DNA from: Gymnothorax reevesii
Taxonomy: Eukaryota; Chordata; Actinopteri; Anguilliformes; Muraenidae
Reading direction: 5' to 3'
Assembly: GCA_029721435.1 (NCBI GenBank)
Contig: CM056573.1
Location: forward strand, 97,483,947 to 97,547,946
Length of the DNA stretch: 64,000 nucleotides
Shown here piece by piece: positions 22,621 through 31,778 of the stretch (position 1 is its first letter; each line of letters opens with the position of its first letter). Under the pieces are notes generated by a model. The model was not told where the DNA came from, did no database searches, and was given only the letters and a program-made list of their open reading frames with translations. The position numbers and the translations under genes are program-made.

Positions 22621-24514
22621 TGTTCCCTGCCAAAGCTTTAATTGCTTCCGGAAAACACAGAAATTTCATTCATCCGTCCCTATCAAGGCAGTTAGGTGGT
22701 CCCACAGTCCACTTGCCTATGTCGAACTGACCTCTGGCCTCAACAGGAATAGTGCTTTTTTCCCAAACCTGATTTAAGATGCCTTTCTTGACTTGATCTC
22801 CCGCTTTGTGTATGCGTACTCACTTGACATAACCAACGGCATCAACGGCGAAAAGTTCGTGTGCCCTTAATATTTGCTGTGGCACCCCTATAAAACACTC
22901 CGTGGAATGGCAAAAGTTGCCCTCATGCCCTTTTCGTTTAGCCATTGGTGCCTCTCCTAGCAGTACTGCACACTTAAATTACTGAAAGAGGCCAAGTTAC
23001 TGCACAGAGTGATCCTAATTTTTTGTATTTGAATTGTCCTTCGCGGTGCGGTGTCTTCATGTGGCAGTTAATCATTTCTCAGACATTAGCATACATAAGT
23101 AAACATGCTGGCTAGCTAGTCCGAAGTGTGTTTCCAAAAAGCTGAGTCACAAATCATTTCAGCAACTTAGCTACATAATTTGAACCATGGACTGTAGGTT
23201 CCAGCAATTGTGTTTTTGGGAAATATGCCCCTGGTTACTTTTCTAAGTTATTGCTACTCATAATTATTGAAGTCAGTTTCTTTATGTTTCATTCACTTGT
23301 TTAAGGTTCGAATGAGGGCAAAACTAGCTAGCGAGTGGACATAGCCATCGTTATCTGTAACGTAAACTCAGGAAAATAGCTAGTAACCAAACGAAGTACA
23401 TGTTAAAATGAGCATATGCTGAACTCCAATACCATTACGTCGGTGGGTAGCAACACACCTCCCAATTTGCAGCGCATATTATTTCAAATTAAACTTCCAT
23501 AAGAACTGTAAACCCAACAGTACAATTGCCTGAAAGCAAAACTAACCAAATGGGGAAACTGGTGCACTACGAGCTCGCAGTCGATTGTTGGACAAAATGT
23601 TATATTTAATTTATGTCAACACATAGCTACATAACAAGCAAATACGTAGCTAGCTACATAGCTACACATTATCTGTATAAATGAGCAAGCAAATGCGGTT
23701 GTGTTGTGATCCTCATTCCAGGTGATTTGAATGTGGAACAAGGGATTTCCCCGTCAGTTACCTATTCAGTTAGCTAGGATAATGTTCTGACATGAGAAGT
23801 ATAGTAACCATGAGCAATCATACTGCTGTACAACAATGTTCCTTTGTAGGCTCTAATTCCCTTTATTTACGCCGGGCCTATGTGATCAGCGATAGAACGT
23901 GGTTGCCCGCCGGTACGTGAGAAAAGAAATTTCAGTTTCCTGGCCCAAATTTCTTGTTTCCCTGGGATGTCGGGCAGGCGATTTTGCAGGCCTTGGATGT
24001 TGCGAATATAAATGACAAGTAGGCCTTCTCTGTACTCTAATTGTCTTTCCTAGTATTATTCCACTAATATCCACCCTGGCTAAGTTCTCATGGAGGATGA
24101 TGATTTCAGCACTTCCTATAAATTTGATGAACCGTGTATATTGGGGATATTGGTATTGAATATCAAATGATGCCCATGGAGGGATATTACATTGGGATTG
24201 CAGGGCTTAAACATTGCATCAAATTTCTTGTAACCCTGATTGAAGTTGGGGCTACTGTGGATTTGGCCTCATCACGTGTCTGCCGCTACCACCGTCATAG
24301 TGGATTTCCTTATGGATGATCTACGGGCCACAAATTTAAAGCTATTTTTTCTATATTTAGTATGTGTATGTGCAGTGGATAGCACACGGCACCCATCAAT
24401 TTTGGTTGCCATAGTAACATAATTCACTAAATATTAGACAATTTCATGTTAAAAATGAAAACTAAAAATGTCTGCGATCGAGGGCTACTTGCATTAGTCG
24501 CATGCAACCGATCT
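22621..24514. other. No gene seen
   Basis: Intron 2 sequence with several gctagctag-rich patches around 23090-23660. No coding region, RNA gene or clear terminal repeat. Confidence 0.5.
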
Positions 24515-24522
24515 GTCTAGTT

Positions 24523-24914
24523 CAGGGCTATTCAACCTTATCCAGAAAGCAGATGTGTATAATCCAGGGGACAGAAAGTAAAAATCCTACCATGTTTTAA
24601 TTCCACCCGTAAACTCCTGTCAGCAGATTTCACTTGTTAGTTTTACCTCCCAGCTGAAGAATAGTGCCAACTGACAGGTCTTTTGTGGCTGAAACAATAT
24701 CCTGGGATGGACTTTTACTTTCTGAACCTGGATTATACACTTCTGCCGGAAAGGGCCAGTGTGGGTGCTGGCTTACATTCCAACCAAGCACTTACATTTC
24801 TGACACCACTAATCAACCCCATAAGTCTTTGCTAATGAGCTTTATTAGTAGCATCAGGCGTGTAAGTGCTTGGTTGGAATGAAAGCCTGCGCTGGATAAG
24901 GCTGAATAGCCCTG
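24523..24914. mobile_element. hAT-type MITE with 8-bp target duplication
   Basis: 392 bases. Ends cagggctattcaaccttat and, inverted, cagggctattcagccttat. It is flanked by gtctagtt at 24515-24522 and 24915-24922, the 8-base duplication typical of hAT. Inside, accaagcactta-type arms at about 24780 and 24860 form a second hairpin. No ORF, so it depends on a transposase elsewhere. Confidence 0.88.
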
Positions 24915-25141
24915 GTCTAGTTTGATAGTTGTATTTTTAATGTTTCCATCATGAATGAATTTTAGTAGAGACTACTTCTAGTCCGAGAAACTTTGTAAAT
25001 GCAAAATGGCATCATGCCTTTCTCTCATTTTCATTTTTGCCGTCATGCCCTTTCTATTTGCCTTCATGCCCTTCACTGTTACACACAACCAGTGGCATAA
25101 TTTTTCCGTTCCCTTATGTCAAGCCCTGTATGCCGGTATGT

Positions 25142-25379
25142 AGGCCTGTAACAATTAGGAAATAATTGTCTCATTATCAATTATGTAAAATAATTGCGGT
25201 TTCATGGTTAAACTGCAATTTTTCAAAATGAGACCATTTTGTAGCGGGCCGCCACAGAATCAACTCAGACCGCCACAAATTGATTCCCGTTGAGGAAATG
25301 CGCTATCGCTGCCTGTTGATAATGTATGCGCATGTTGAAAAAAATAAACAAAAAAAAATGGAAAAATGAGAAGGTGCAG
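25142..25379. mobile_element. Left part of a small inverted-repeat element split by the Gmr1-like insertion
   Basis: Starts aggcctgtaacaattagg; the inverted end at 31668 reads agggctgtaacaattcca. The two parts (25142-25379 and 31407-31668) make about 500 bases once the retrotransposon is removed. Internal aattgtctcattatcaatt also has a counterpart near 31610-31640. Class uncertain. Confidence 0.55.
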
Positions 25380-25876
25380 TGTTATGGCCCCAATTTGTTA
25401 TTACATTTATAACACAACAGCAACAGCAAGGGATGACAAACACAGTTTTAACAACTAAAACACATTTAATTTTTAACAAAGACAAAGACTAATAACAACC
25501 TACAACTAAAGACCAAGATTGATAAATAAAAAAAAACAGAAATCATTACAGTCCCTTTTTGGTGGGGTGGCTTGGTGATGTCCTGGATGAAGAAAATGCT
25601 CAAACACAGGCAAAGAAATCCACAAAAGAAACATCACAGGTCTTGAACAGAATGGCAGGTCTGGTCATCTTCTTGCAATTTCCCCTACTTCCCTACTGTC
25701 TCAATTCTTTTCCTTATATACTCTTTTGCAGACCCCACCCACATTTAGACCTCTTTTTTTTTAATTTTCTGAGACTTGCCCCAGACATGTCCAGGACATG
25801 TCTAAACATGACTCCAGTCTGAGCTTAACAAAAAAAAGGTAAATACTGCCATCTAGTGGCCTATATTCACATTACA
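25380..25876 (-). repeat. 3' LTR of the Gmr1-like element
   Basis: 497 bases; minus strand starts TGTAATGTGAATATAGG and ends CCATAACA, so TG...CA. It contains a TATATAAG box (25713-25720) and, downstream in the element's direction, an ATTAAA polyadenylation signal candidate (25465-25470). Confidence 0.95.
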
Positions 25877-25898
25877 CCTCCATTCCAAAAGGGAAAAA
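25877..25898 (-). other. Polypurine tract candidate
   Basis: Directly upstream of the 3' LTR the minus strand reads GGAATGGAGG, purine-rich with one T, as expected for plus-strand DNA priming. Confidence 0.65.
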
Positions 25899-25981
25899 TT
25901 TTGACTCATAAAGGCAAAATTTTTCTTTTCAATACAAAATGGTAAAGTGAACACTTGTCTATATATACATATCATACACAT

Positions 25982-28900
25982 TCAAACACGGGATAAGCAA
26001 TCAGCAATTACATTGTCTGTACCCTTCACATGCTTAATTTCCAAGTCAAACTCCTGTAAAATCAAACTCCAATTCAACAATCTCCGATTCTTGTTTTTCA
26101 TCTTACTCAAAAACATTAACGGATTGTGGTCAGTGTACACAATCATTGGCTTTTGTCCTGTACAAACATAAACCTCAAAGTGTTGTAAAGAAAGGACCAG
26201 AGCCAACAGTTCCTTCTCTATTGTGGAATAGTTCCTTTGGTGGCGATTGAACTTCCTGGAGAAGTATGCCACGGGATGCTCAATGTCATCAGAGTCACTT
26301 CTCTGTAGGAGCACAGATCCACAAGCTTGGTCGCTAGCATCGACCGCGATGGAGAACGGTTTGTTGAAGTCAGGAGATTTGAGCACGGGGAAGTGACACA
26401 GCAGAGACTTCAGGTGATCGAAGGCTCTCTGGCATGCATCATCCCAGGTGAACTTTACGCCTCTCTTCAGTTGGTTAGTGAGACTGAGAGCAATCTCAGC
26501 AAAGTTCTTGCAGAACTTGCGGTAGTACCCGATCATTCCAAGGAAGCGGCGCAAAGCTTTTTTGTTGTCAGGAACTGGAAAGTTCATGATGGCTTGGACT
26601 TTAGCATTTATGGGTGCCACCTTACCCTGGCCTATGACGTAGCCAAGATAGGTGACAGTAGCACAACCAAAGTCACTCTTGTTCAGGTTAACAGTCAGGT
26701 TAGCCTGGGTCAGGCGCTGGAACAACGTCTCTACATCTTTTAGATGTTCTTCCCAGGAGTCACTCCATGTGATCAGGTCATCGATGTATGCACCCGTGTG
26801 TGGCAATCCGGCGATTGTAGACTGTATCATCCTTTGGAACGTGGCTGGGGCAGTTTTCATGCCAAAGGGTAGGACTTCATACTGGTACAATCCAGATGGT
26901 GTGGCAAAAGCAGAGATGCTCTTGGCCCTCTCAGTTAAAGGCACACACCAATAACCCTTCAATATATCAATCTTGGTCAGAAACTTTGCTTGCCCTACAC
27001 TATCAATATAATCATCAATCCTAGGTATTGGAAACACATCAGTTCTAGTTACAGCATTGACTTTGCGATAATCTGTACAGAATCTAGTACTTCCATCAGG
27101 TTTTGGAACTAGCACACAGGGTGAACTCCAATCGGAGTTGGAGGGTCTGATAATATCATGTTTTAACATGTACTCAACCTCTTTCTCAGCAATCTTTCTC
27201 TTTTCAGGATTCATCCGGTATGGATGCTGTTTTATTGGTTTGGCATCACCAACATCTACATCATGAGAGGCTATAGTAACTCTCTTTGGAACATCAGGAA
27301 ACAAATCCTCATATTTCTTGATCAACCTTTCAAACTGATCTCTCTGTGAGGGTTCTAAGTGCTGGAGTTTTACATCAAGATTTTGCAACACTTCAGTGTT
27401 TGACAATTTACATGAAAGAACTTCAGCTTTAATTCTTGGTTCATCATCTTGAAACTCCCCCTCATCTTCACACGTTTCGACCATTGGAGAATCTGAAGTG
27501 ACAGCTGCAACCCTAGCATTTCTGTCATGATAAGGCTTTAGCATGTTAATATGACACAATTGTTTTGGTTTTCTCCTCTCTGGAGTCTTCACAATGTAAT
27601 TGAGATCATTGAGTTTTGTCAGAATTTCATAAGGACCATGAAATCTAGCCTGCAATGGATTGGACTGCAAGGGAAACAACACAAGGACCTTGTCTCCTGG
27701 TTTAAACTCACGGCTTCTAGCCTTATGATCATACCAAGTTTTCATTTTTCCCTGACTTGATTTCAAGTTCTCTTTGGCAAGGTCACAAGCTGCACGCAAT
27801 CTTTCCTTGAACTTGCTAACATAGTCTAACAGACTGATTTGCGGCTCTTCCTCTTGCCATTGTTCACTCAATAATAGCAAAGGTCCTCTCACTTCATGAC
27901 CAAACACTAGCTCAAATGGACTGAATCCAGTAGACTCCTGCACTGCTTCTCTAGCTGCAAACAACAGCAAATGAACCCCTTCATCCCAGTCTTTCTCATG
28001 GTCATAACAATAAGTCCTCATCATTGTCTTGAGAGTGGAATGAAACCGCTCTAAGGCACCCTGACTTTCTGGATGATAGGCACTAGAAAGAATCTGTTTT
28101 GCACCTAGTTCATACACAACCTGCTGAAACAATCCTGAAGTGAAATTGCTACCTTGGTCTGACTGAATTTCCCTGGGAAGGCCAAACAACGTGAAGAACT
28201 TTATCAAAGCCTTCGAGATTGCAGTTGCCTTGATGTTACGTAGAGGTATGGCTTCGGGGAATCTGGTAGATGCACACATGATTGTCAACAAGTACTGATT
28301 TCCAGATATAGTCTTGGGTAATGGACCAACGCAATCAACAATGACCCTAGAGAATGGCTCCCCAAATGCTGGGATAGGCTGCAATGGAGCTACAGGTGGG
28401 TCTAACTGGTGTTTTCCAACTACCTGACAAGTGTGACAGGTTTTGCAAAAGTTGGAAACGTCTTTCCGAAGCCCAGGCCAAAAGAAGTGTTTCATGATCT
28501 TATCAACAGTCTTGTTAACACCAAGATGACCTCCTAAAGGTAAACTATGAGCCATTGTTAAGATCTCATTCCTATAGACCTTCGGAACAACAATTTGCCT
28601 GACCACTGCCCAATCTGCATTGGCAGGGATATCAGGAGGGCGCCACTTCCGCATCAACACACCATCCTTGAGATAATACCCAACTGGAACTGCGTCTATT
28701 TCTTTTTCAGGAAGGGCTCTCCTCTTTAGTACACCAATTTCAGGATCATTAGTTTGCTCCTCAATCAACCGCTTTCTGGACAGAGACAAGTCTCCAGACA
28801 CATCAGAATCACCAGACCCATTCGGCTGGCTGAATAGAGAACTGATAAAAGTATCTGATAAGTCCTCAAACGGAGAAACCATAGTAGGCCAATCAGAGTC

Positions 28901-30754
28901 ATGAGGCGAACCACCTGAGTCCTGACTATTCAATGTACTGGACGGCACCACAACATCATCTTCTTTAGCCTTCTTGGCCATAGCACGAGTCACTGCGCAA
29001 GAAGGATACAGAGATGGGTCCTCATCCCCATTTTCAGTGCTCGGCTGTGAAGTAAGATGTACAGGGGGAACTACTTCGCCCCCAGCCAGGTCATTGCCTA
29101 GCAACAGAGAAACACCCTTTATAGGTAGACTTGACATAAGTCCCACCTTTACCTGTCCTGTAACTAAATCTGACTTCAAGAATATAGAGCGCAGGGGTAC
29201 AGATACAGTCCTCCCTTCAATACCTTGTACAAGTATGAAATCCCCTGAAGCGGTCTCATCACGTAACTCCAAGGAGTCCATCAACAAAAGTGACTGAGAA
29301 GCTCCGGTATCCCTTAGGATATATATGGGGACAGGAGTAGTATGCTCATTCAGAGCCACAAATCCCTCTGACACAAATGGAAGAAATTCCTCCCTCACAA
29401 AGTCAGCTGCATTAGGCTTTTTAGCCCCACAAGAAGCAGGCAATTTAGCAGATTGGTTATCTACTACAGGGGTTTCTAACCTTGTTTTCACAAAGGCATT
29501 TGGTTTGGTATCCTTTTCTTTTTCTTTCTTAGCTTTAAGGAACCAACAGTTAGTTGTAACATGACCAGATTTCTTGCAATAACTGCAAACTAGACCACTT
29601 TTGTCACTGTCAGCTTTCACACTTTGATCAGACCTGTTACTGGATTTCTGAGCACCATCACCAGATTTGTCTTTGTCTTTGGGTGAGGAATCTTGGGTAT
29701 CACCGTAACCCTTTTTCTGAAATTGGGACCATTTATTGTTACTGCTAGACTGAAATTTAGACTTATGTGTGAGAACATATTCATCTGCAAATTTGGCAGC
29801 TGATTGCAAGTTCAGTGCTTGCTTCTCATTAAGGTAGGTCTTAACATCATCTTTAACACAGTTCTTGAATTCTTCAACTAACAGCATCTCTTTTAGTGAG
29901 TTGAAATCATCCTTGACCTCCATAGAAGTACACCAGCGCTCAAAGCAAACCTGCTTCTCATTAGCAAATTCAACATAAGTCTGATTTTCAGATTTCTTCA
30001 GACCTCTGAATTTCTGTCGGTAAGCCTCTGGAACCAACTCATAAGCTCTCAAAATAACCTTTTTGACAACCTCATAATCAGAGGAATCATCTGCAGACAA
30101 AGCCGAATAGGCTTGTTGAGCTTTACCCTTGAGGACAGTTTGCAACATCAGAGGCCAGTGTTCCTTTGGCCACTGGCAACTCTTTGCTACCTTTTCAAAA
30201 CATTGGAAATAGTTGTCAACATCCTTTTCCGAAAATGGAGGCACCAGTTTTACCTCCTGACTAGCACAAAATTTATTTTTCATTGCTATTTTAATTTTTA
30301 GTTGCTCCATTTGGAGTCTTTCTTCTCTATCCAACTTCTCTAATTCAAAATCTCTCTGTCTCTGTCTCTCTCTTTCTGCTCTTTCCTCTTTCTCTCTCTC
30401 AAATTCTCTTTGTTTTTCTTCTCTTGCTAATTTTTCTAACTCAAACTGCCTTTGTTTTTCTTTTTCTTCCCTCTCAATCTCTAGCATTTTTAATTTAAGT
30501 TCCATTTCTATATTTGGATTTTCCACTGGAAACTGTTCCAGATCTCCTGGTGCAAACACATTTTCATCAATGTAATATTCAACTATCTCTCTAGCCAGTC
30601 TTGCTTTTCGCATGGCTGGTTTTACCTCTGTCAGCTCCAACTGTCTGCAAATTTCTTGCAGTTCTGTCTTTTTAAAAGACTTCAAAAGCCCTACGGTTGG
30701 TGATGCCAAGAAATCATCCATTGCTGTTGTCAATATATATCTAGGAAAATTCAC
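25982..30754 (-). CDS. Gag-Pol polyprotein, Gmr1-like order (gag-PR-INT-RT-RH), 1590 aa
   Basis: One open frame, no frameshift or stop between gag and pol. In order: a MDDFLASP N-terminus (second Met, residue 12, is also a plausible start because the decayed copy shares it); a charged E/K/R coiled-coil region, about 85-155; capsid with SCAN-like features, about 160-345; a CCHC knuckle CSYCKKSGHVTTNC, about 389-402; protease DTGAS near 481; integrase H-H-C-C finger, about 733-775; integrase core with Asp near 806 and 865 and Glu near 901, the last two separated by exactly 35 residues (DQGSNF ... LERFHS); a GPY module (FHGPYEI near 1038); RT with LPFGM near 1296 and YIDDL near 1323; RNase H with DASDQACG, EKELLAL and YTDHNPL, to 1590. 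All catalytic residues I can place are present, so it is probably functional. Expressed from the 5' LTR at right. Confidence 0.95.
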   Translation of the reverse strand: MNFPRYILTTAMDDFLASPTVGLLKSFKKTELQEICRQLELTEVKPAMRKARLAREIVEYYIDENVFAPGDLEQFPVENPNIEMELKLKMLEIEREEKEKQRQFELEKLAREEKQREFEREKEERAERERQRQRDFELEKLDREERLQMEQLKIKIAMKNKFCASQEVKLVPPFSEKDVDNYFQCFEKVAKSCQWPKEHWPLMLQTVLKGKAQQAYSALSADDSSDYEVVKKVILRAYELVPEAYRQKFRGLKKSENQTYVEFANEKQVCFERWCTSMEVKDDFNSLKEMLLVEEFKNCVKDDVKTYLNEKQALNLQSAAKFADEYVLTHKSKFQSSSNNKWSQFQKKGYGDTQDSSPKDKDKSGDGAQKSSNRSDQSVKADSDKSGLVCSYCKKSGHVTTNCWFLKAKKEKEKDTKPNAFVKTRLETPVVDNQSAKLPASCGAKKPNAADFVREEFLPFVSEGFVALNEHTTPVPIYILRDTGASQSLLLMDSLELRDETASGDFILVQGIEGRTVSVPLRSIFLKSDLVTGQVKVGLMSSLPIKGVSLLLGNDLAGGEVVPPVHLTSQPSTENGDEDPSLYPSCAVTRAMAKKAKEDDVVVPSSTLNSQDSGGSPHDSDWPTMVSPFEDLSDTFISSLFSQPNGSGDSDVSGDLSLSRKRLIEEQTNDPEIGVLKRRALPEKEIDAVPVGYYLKDGVLMRKWRPPDIPANADWAVVRQIVVPKVYRNEILTMAHSLPLGGHLGVNKTVDKIMKHFFWPGLRKDVSNFCKTCHTCQVVGKHQLDPPVAPLQPIPAFGEPFSRVIVDCVGPLPKTISGNQYLLTIMCASTRFPEAIPLRNIKATAISKALIKFFTLFGLPREIQSDQGSNFTSGLFQQVVYELGAKQILSSAYHPESQGALERFHSTLKTMMRTYCYDHEKDWDEGVHLLLFAAREAVQESTGFSPFELVFGHEVRGPLLLLSEQWQEEEPQISLLDYVSKFKERLRAACDLAKENLKSSQGKMKTWYDHKARSREFKPGDKVLVLFPLQSNPLQARFHGPYEILTKLNDLNYIVKTPERRKPKQLCHINMLKPYHDRNARVAAVTSDSPMVETCEDEGEFQDDEPRIKAEVLSCKLSNTEVLQNLDVKLQHLEPSQRDQFERLIKKYEDLFPDVPKRVTIASHDVDVGDAKPIKQHPYRMNPEKRKIAEKEVEYMLKHDIIRPSNSDWSSPCVLVPKPDGSTRFCTDYRKVNAVTRTDVFPIPRIDDYIDSVGQAKFLTKIDILKGYWCVPLTERAKSISAFATPSGLYQYEVLPFGMKTAPATFQRMIQSTIAGLPHTGAYIDDLITWSDSWEEHLKDVETLFQRLTQANLTVNLNKSDFGCATVTYLGYVIGQGKVAPINAKVQAIMNFPVPDNKKALRRFLGMIGYYRKFCKNFAEIALSLTNQLKRGVKFTWDDACQRAFDHLKSLLCHFPVLKSPDFNKPFSIAVDASDQACGSVLLQRSDSDDIEHPVAYFSRKFNRHQRNYSTIEKELLALVLSLQHFEVYVCTGQKPMIVYTDHNPLMFLSKMKNKNRRLLNWSLILQEFDLEIKHVKGTDNVIADCLSRV

Positions 30755-30813
30755 AAAAACAATTTCACAATTTGGAATGTTAGATTTTCAATAAATTACT
30801 CACACAATGGTCT

Positions 30814-30834
30814 ATCCCGGACCTTGAGCCCCCA
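30814..30834 (-). other. Second, interrupted primer-binding site
   Basis: Same tRNA-Pro-type site but with three extra bases: minus strand TGGGGGCTC-AAG-GTCCGGGAT. Probably not used. Confidence 0.75.
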
Positions 30835-30884
30835 ATTTGTTATGGCCCCAATTTGTTATTACATTTATACTCACAAAATGGTCT

Positions 30885-30902
30885 ATCCCGGACGAGCCCC
30901 CA
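30885..30902 (-). other. Primer-binding site, proline-tRNA type
   Basis: Minus strand TGGGGGCTCGTCCGGGAT, three bases from the 5' LTR. It equals the classical tRNA-Pro site of gammaretroviruses, so reverse transcription is probably primed by tRNA-Pro. Confidence 0.92.
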
Positions 30903-30905
30903 ATT

Positions 30906-31402
30906 TGTTATGGCCCCAATTTGTTATTACATTTATAACACAACAGCAACAGCAAGGGATGACAAACACAGTTTTAACAACTAAAACACATTTAATTTTT
31001 AACAAAGACAAAGACTAATAACAACCTACAACTAAAGACCAAGATTGATAAATAAAAAAAAACAGAAATCATTACAGTCCCTTTTTGGTGGGGTGGCTTG
31101 GTGATGTCCTGGATGAAGAAAATGCTCAAACACAGGCAAAGAAATCCACAAAAGAAACATCACAGGTCTTGAACAGAATGGCAGGTCTGGTCATCTTCTT
31201 GCAATTTCCCCTACTTCCCTACTGTCTCAATTCTTTTCCTTATATACTCTTTTGCAGACCCCACCCACATTTAGACCTCTTTTTTTTTAATTTTCTGAGA
31301 CTTGCCCCAGACATGTCCAGGACATGTCTAAACATGACTCCAGTCTGAGCTTAACAAAAAAAAGGTAAATACTGCCATCTAGTGGCCTATATTCACATTA
31401 CA
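30906..31402 (-). repeat. 5' LTR of the Gmr1-like element
   Basis: 497 bases, same sequence as 25380-25876 as far as I can see. It carries the promoter that would drive the gag-pol ORF leftwards. Confidence 0.95.
31239..31246 (-). promoter_or_regulatory. TATA box of the 5' LTR
   Basis: Minus strand TATATAAG, in a pyrimidine/purine context usual for LTR promoters; the transcript would start about 25-30 bases to the left. Confidence 0.6.
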
Positions 31403-31406
31403 GCAG

Positions 31407-31668
31407 GAAGACGTGAAATTTGTACAGTAACAGTGCCATCCCCCCCCCCATCAAAATGAAAAGCATATCATACACGCCCCACCCCTACAAAATGCACATC
31501 GTTTTCCGCCCGGTCTGCCACCGCACGCTGCTTCCTGGTCTGTAGGAAACACTGAAACTAGTTTGAAAAATAATTACTTTTTGACCAAAAGAGACAATTA
31601 AATTGTTCGTTGTCAATCATTTCTCAGACAATTAATTGTACAGCAAAATTTGGAATTGTTACAGCCCT
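31407..31668. mobile_element. Right part of the small inverted-repeat element split by the Gmr1-like insertion
   Basis: Ends aattgttacagccct, the inverse of the left end at 25142. Includes a run of ten C at about 31441. See the entry at 25142. Confidence 0.55.
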
Positions 31669-31778
31669 ACCTGGATGACATCCTGGCGTTATCCCTGGAG
31701 GAATATAACCAGCACTTCCTTCAAGTGATCCATGCAGCAACGACTTGAAAACCAGCTCTTTCTAATGCAAGAGAAGTG
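31669..31778 (+). pseudogene. Ty3/gypsy RT fragment
   Basis: Reads LDDILALSLEEYNQHFLQVI, the active-site block and following helix of a gypsy reverse transcriptase, on the + strand. The element continues at 33226 after an insertion. Both pieces are short and stopped, so it is a dead relic. Confidence 0.75.

Larger units (their letters stand above)
30798..30936. repeat. Tandem duplication of the LTR edge plus primer site
   Basis: 30798-30868 and 30869-30936 are near-identical: actcacacaatggtctatcc / actcacaaaatggtctatcc, then the primer site, then the first LTR bases (tgttatggcccc to acatttat). The second copy joins the real LTR. The first has an extra ctt inside its primer site. The leader therefore holds a displaced second LTR edge. 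Confidence 0.9.
25380..31402 (-). mobile_element. Intact Gmr1-like LTR retrotransposon (integrase before RT)
   Basis: 6,023 bases on the minus strand, between GCAG duplications at 25376-25379 and 31403-31406. It has LTRs of 497 bases at a constant 5,526-base offset with no difference seen by eye, a primer site, a polypurine tract and one uninterrupted gag-pol ORF. Order is gag, protease, integrase, RT, RNase H. Established knowledge: Ty3/gypsy-like RT with this Copia-like order defines the Gmr1-like elements of deuterostomes. No env-like ORF is present. Identical LTRs and an open ORF indicate a very recent insertion. It lies antisense in GPR176 intron 2. Confidence 0.95.

Noticed and set aside
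25876..25982. Possible env gene in the Gmr1-like element
   Set aside because: Only about 100 bases separate the ORF end from the 3' LTR; no room and no ORF.
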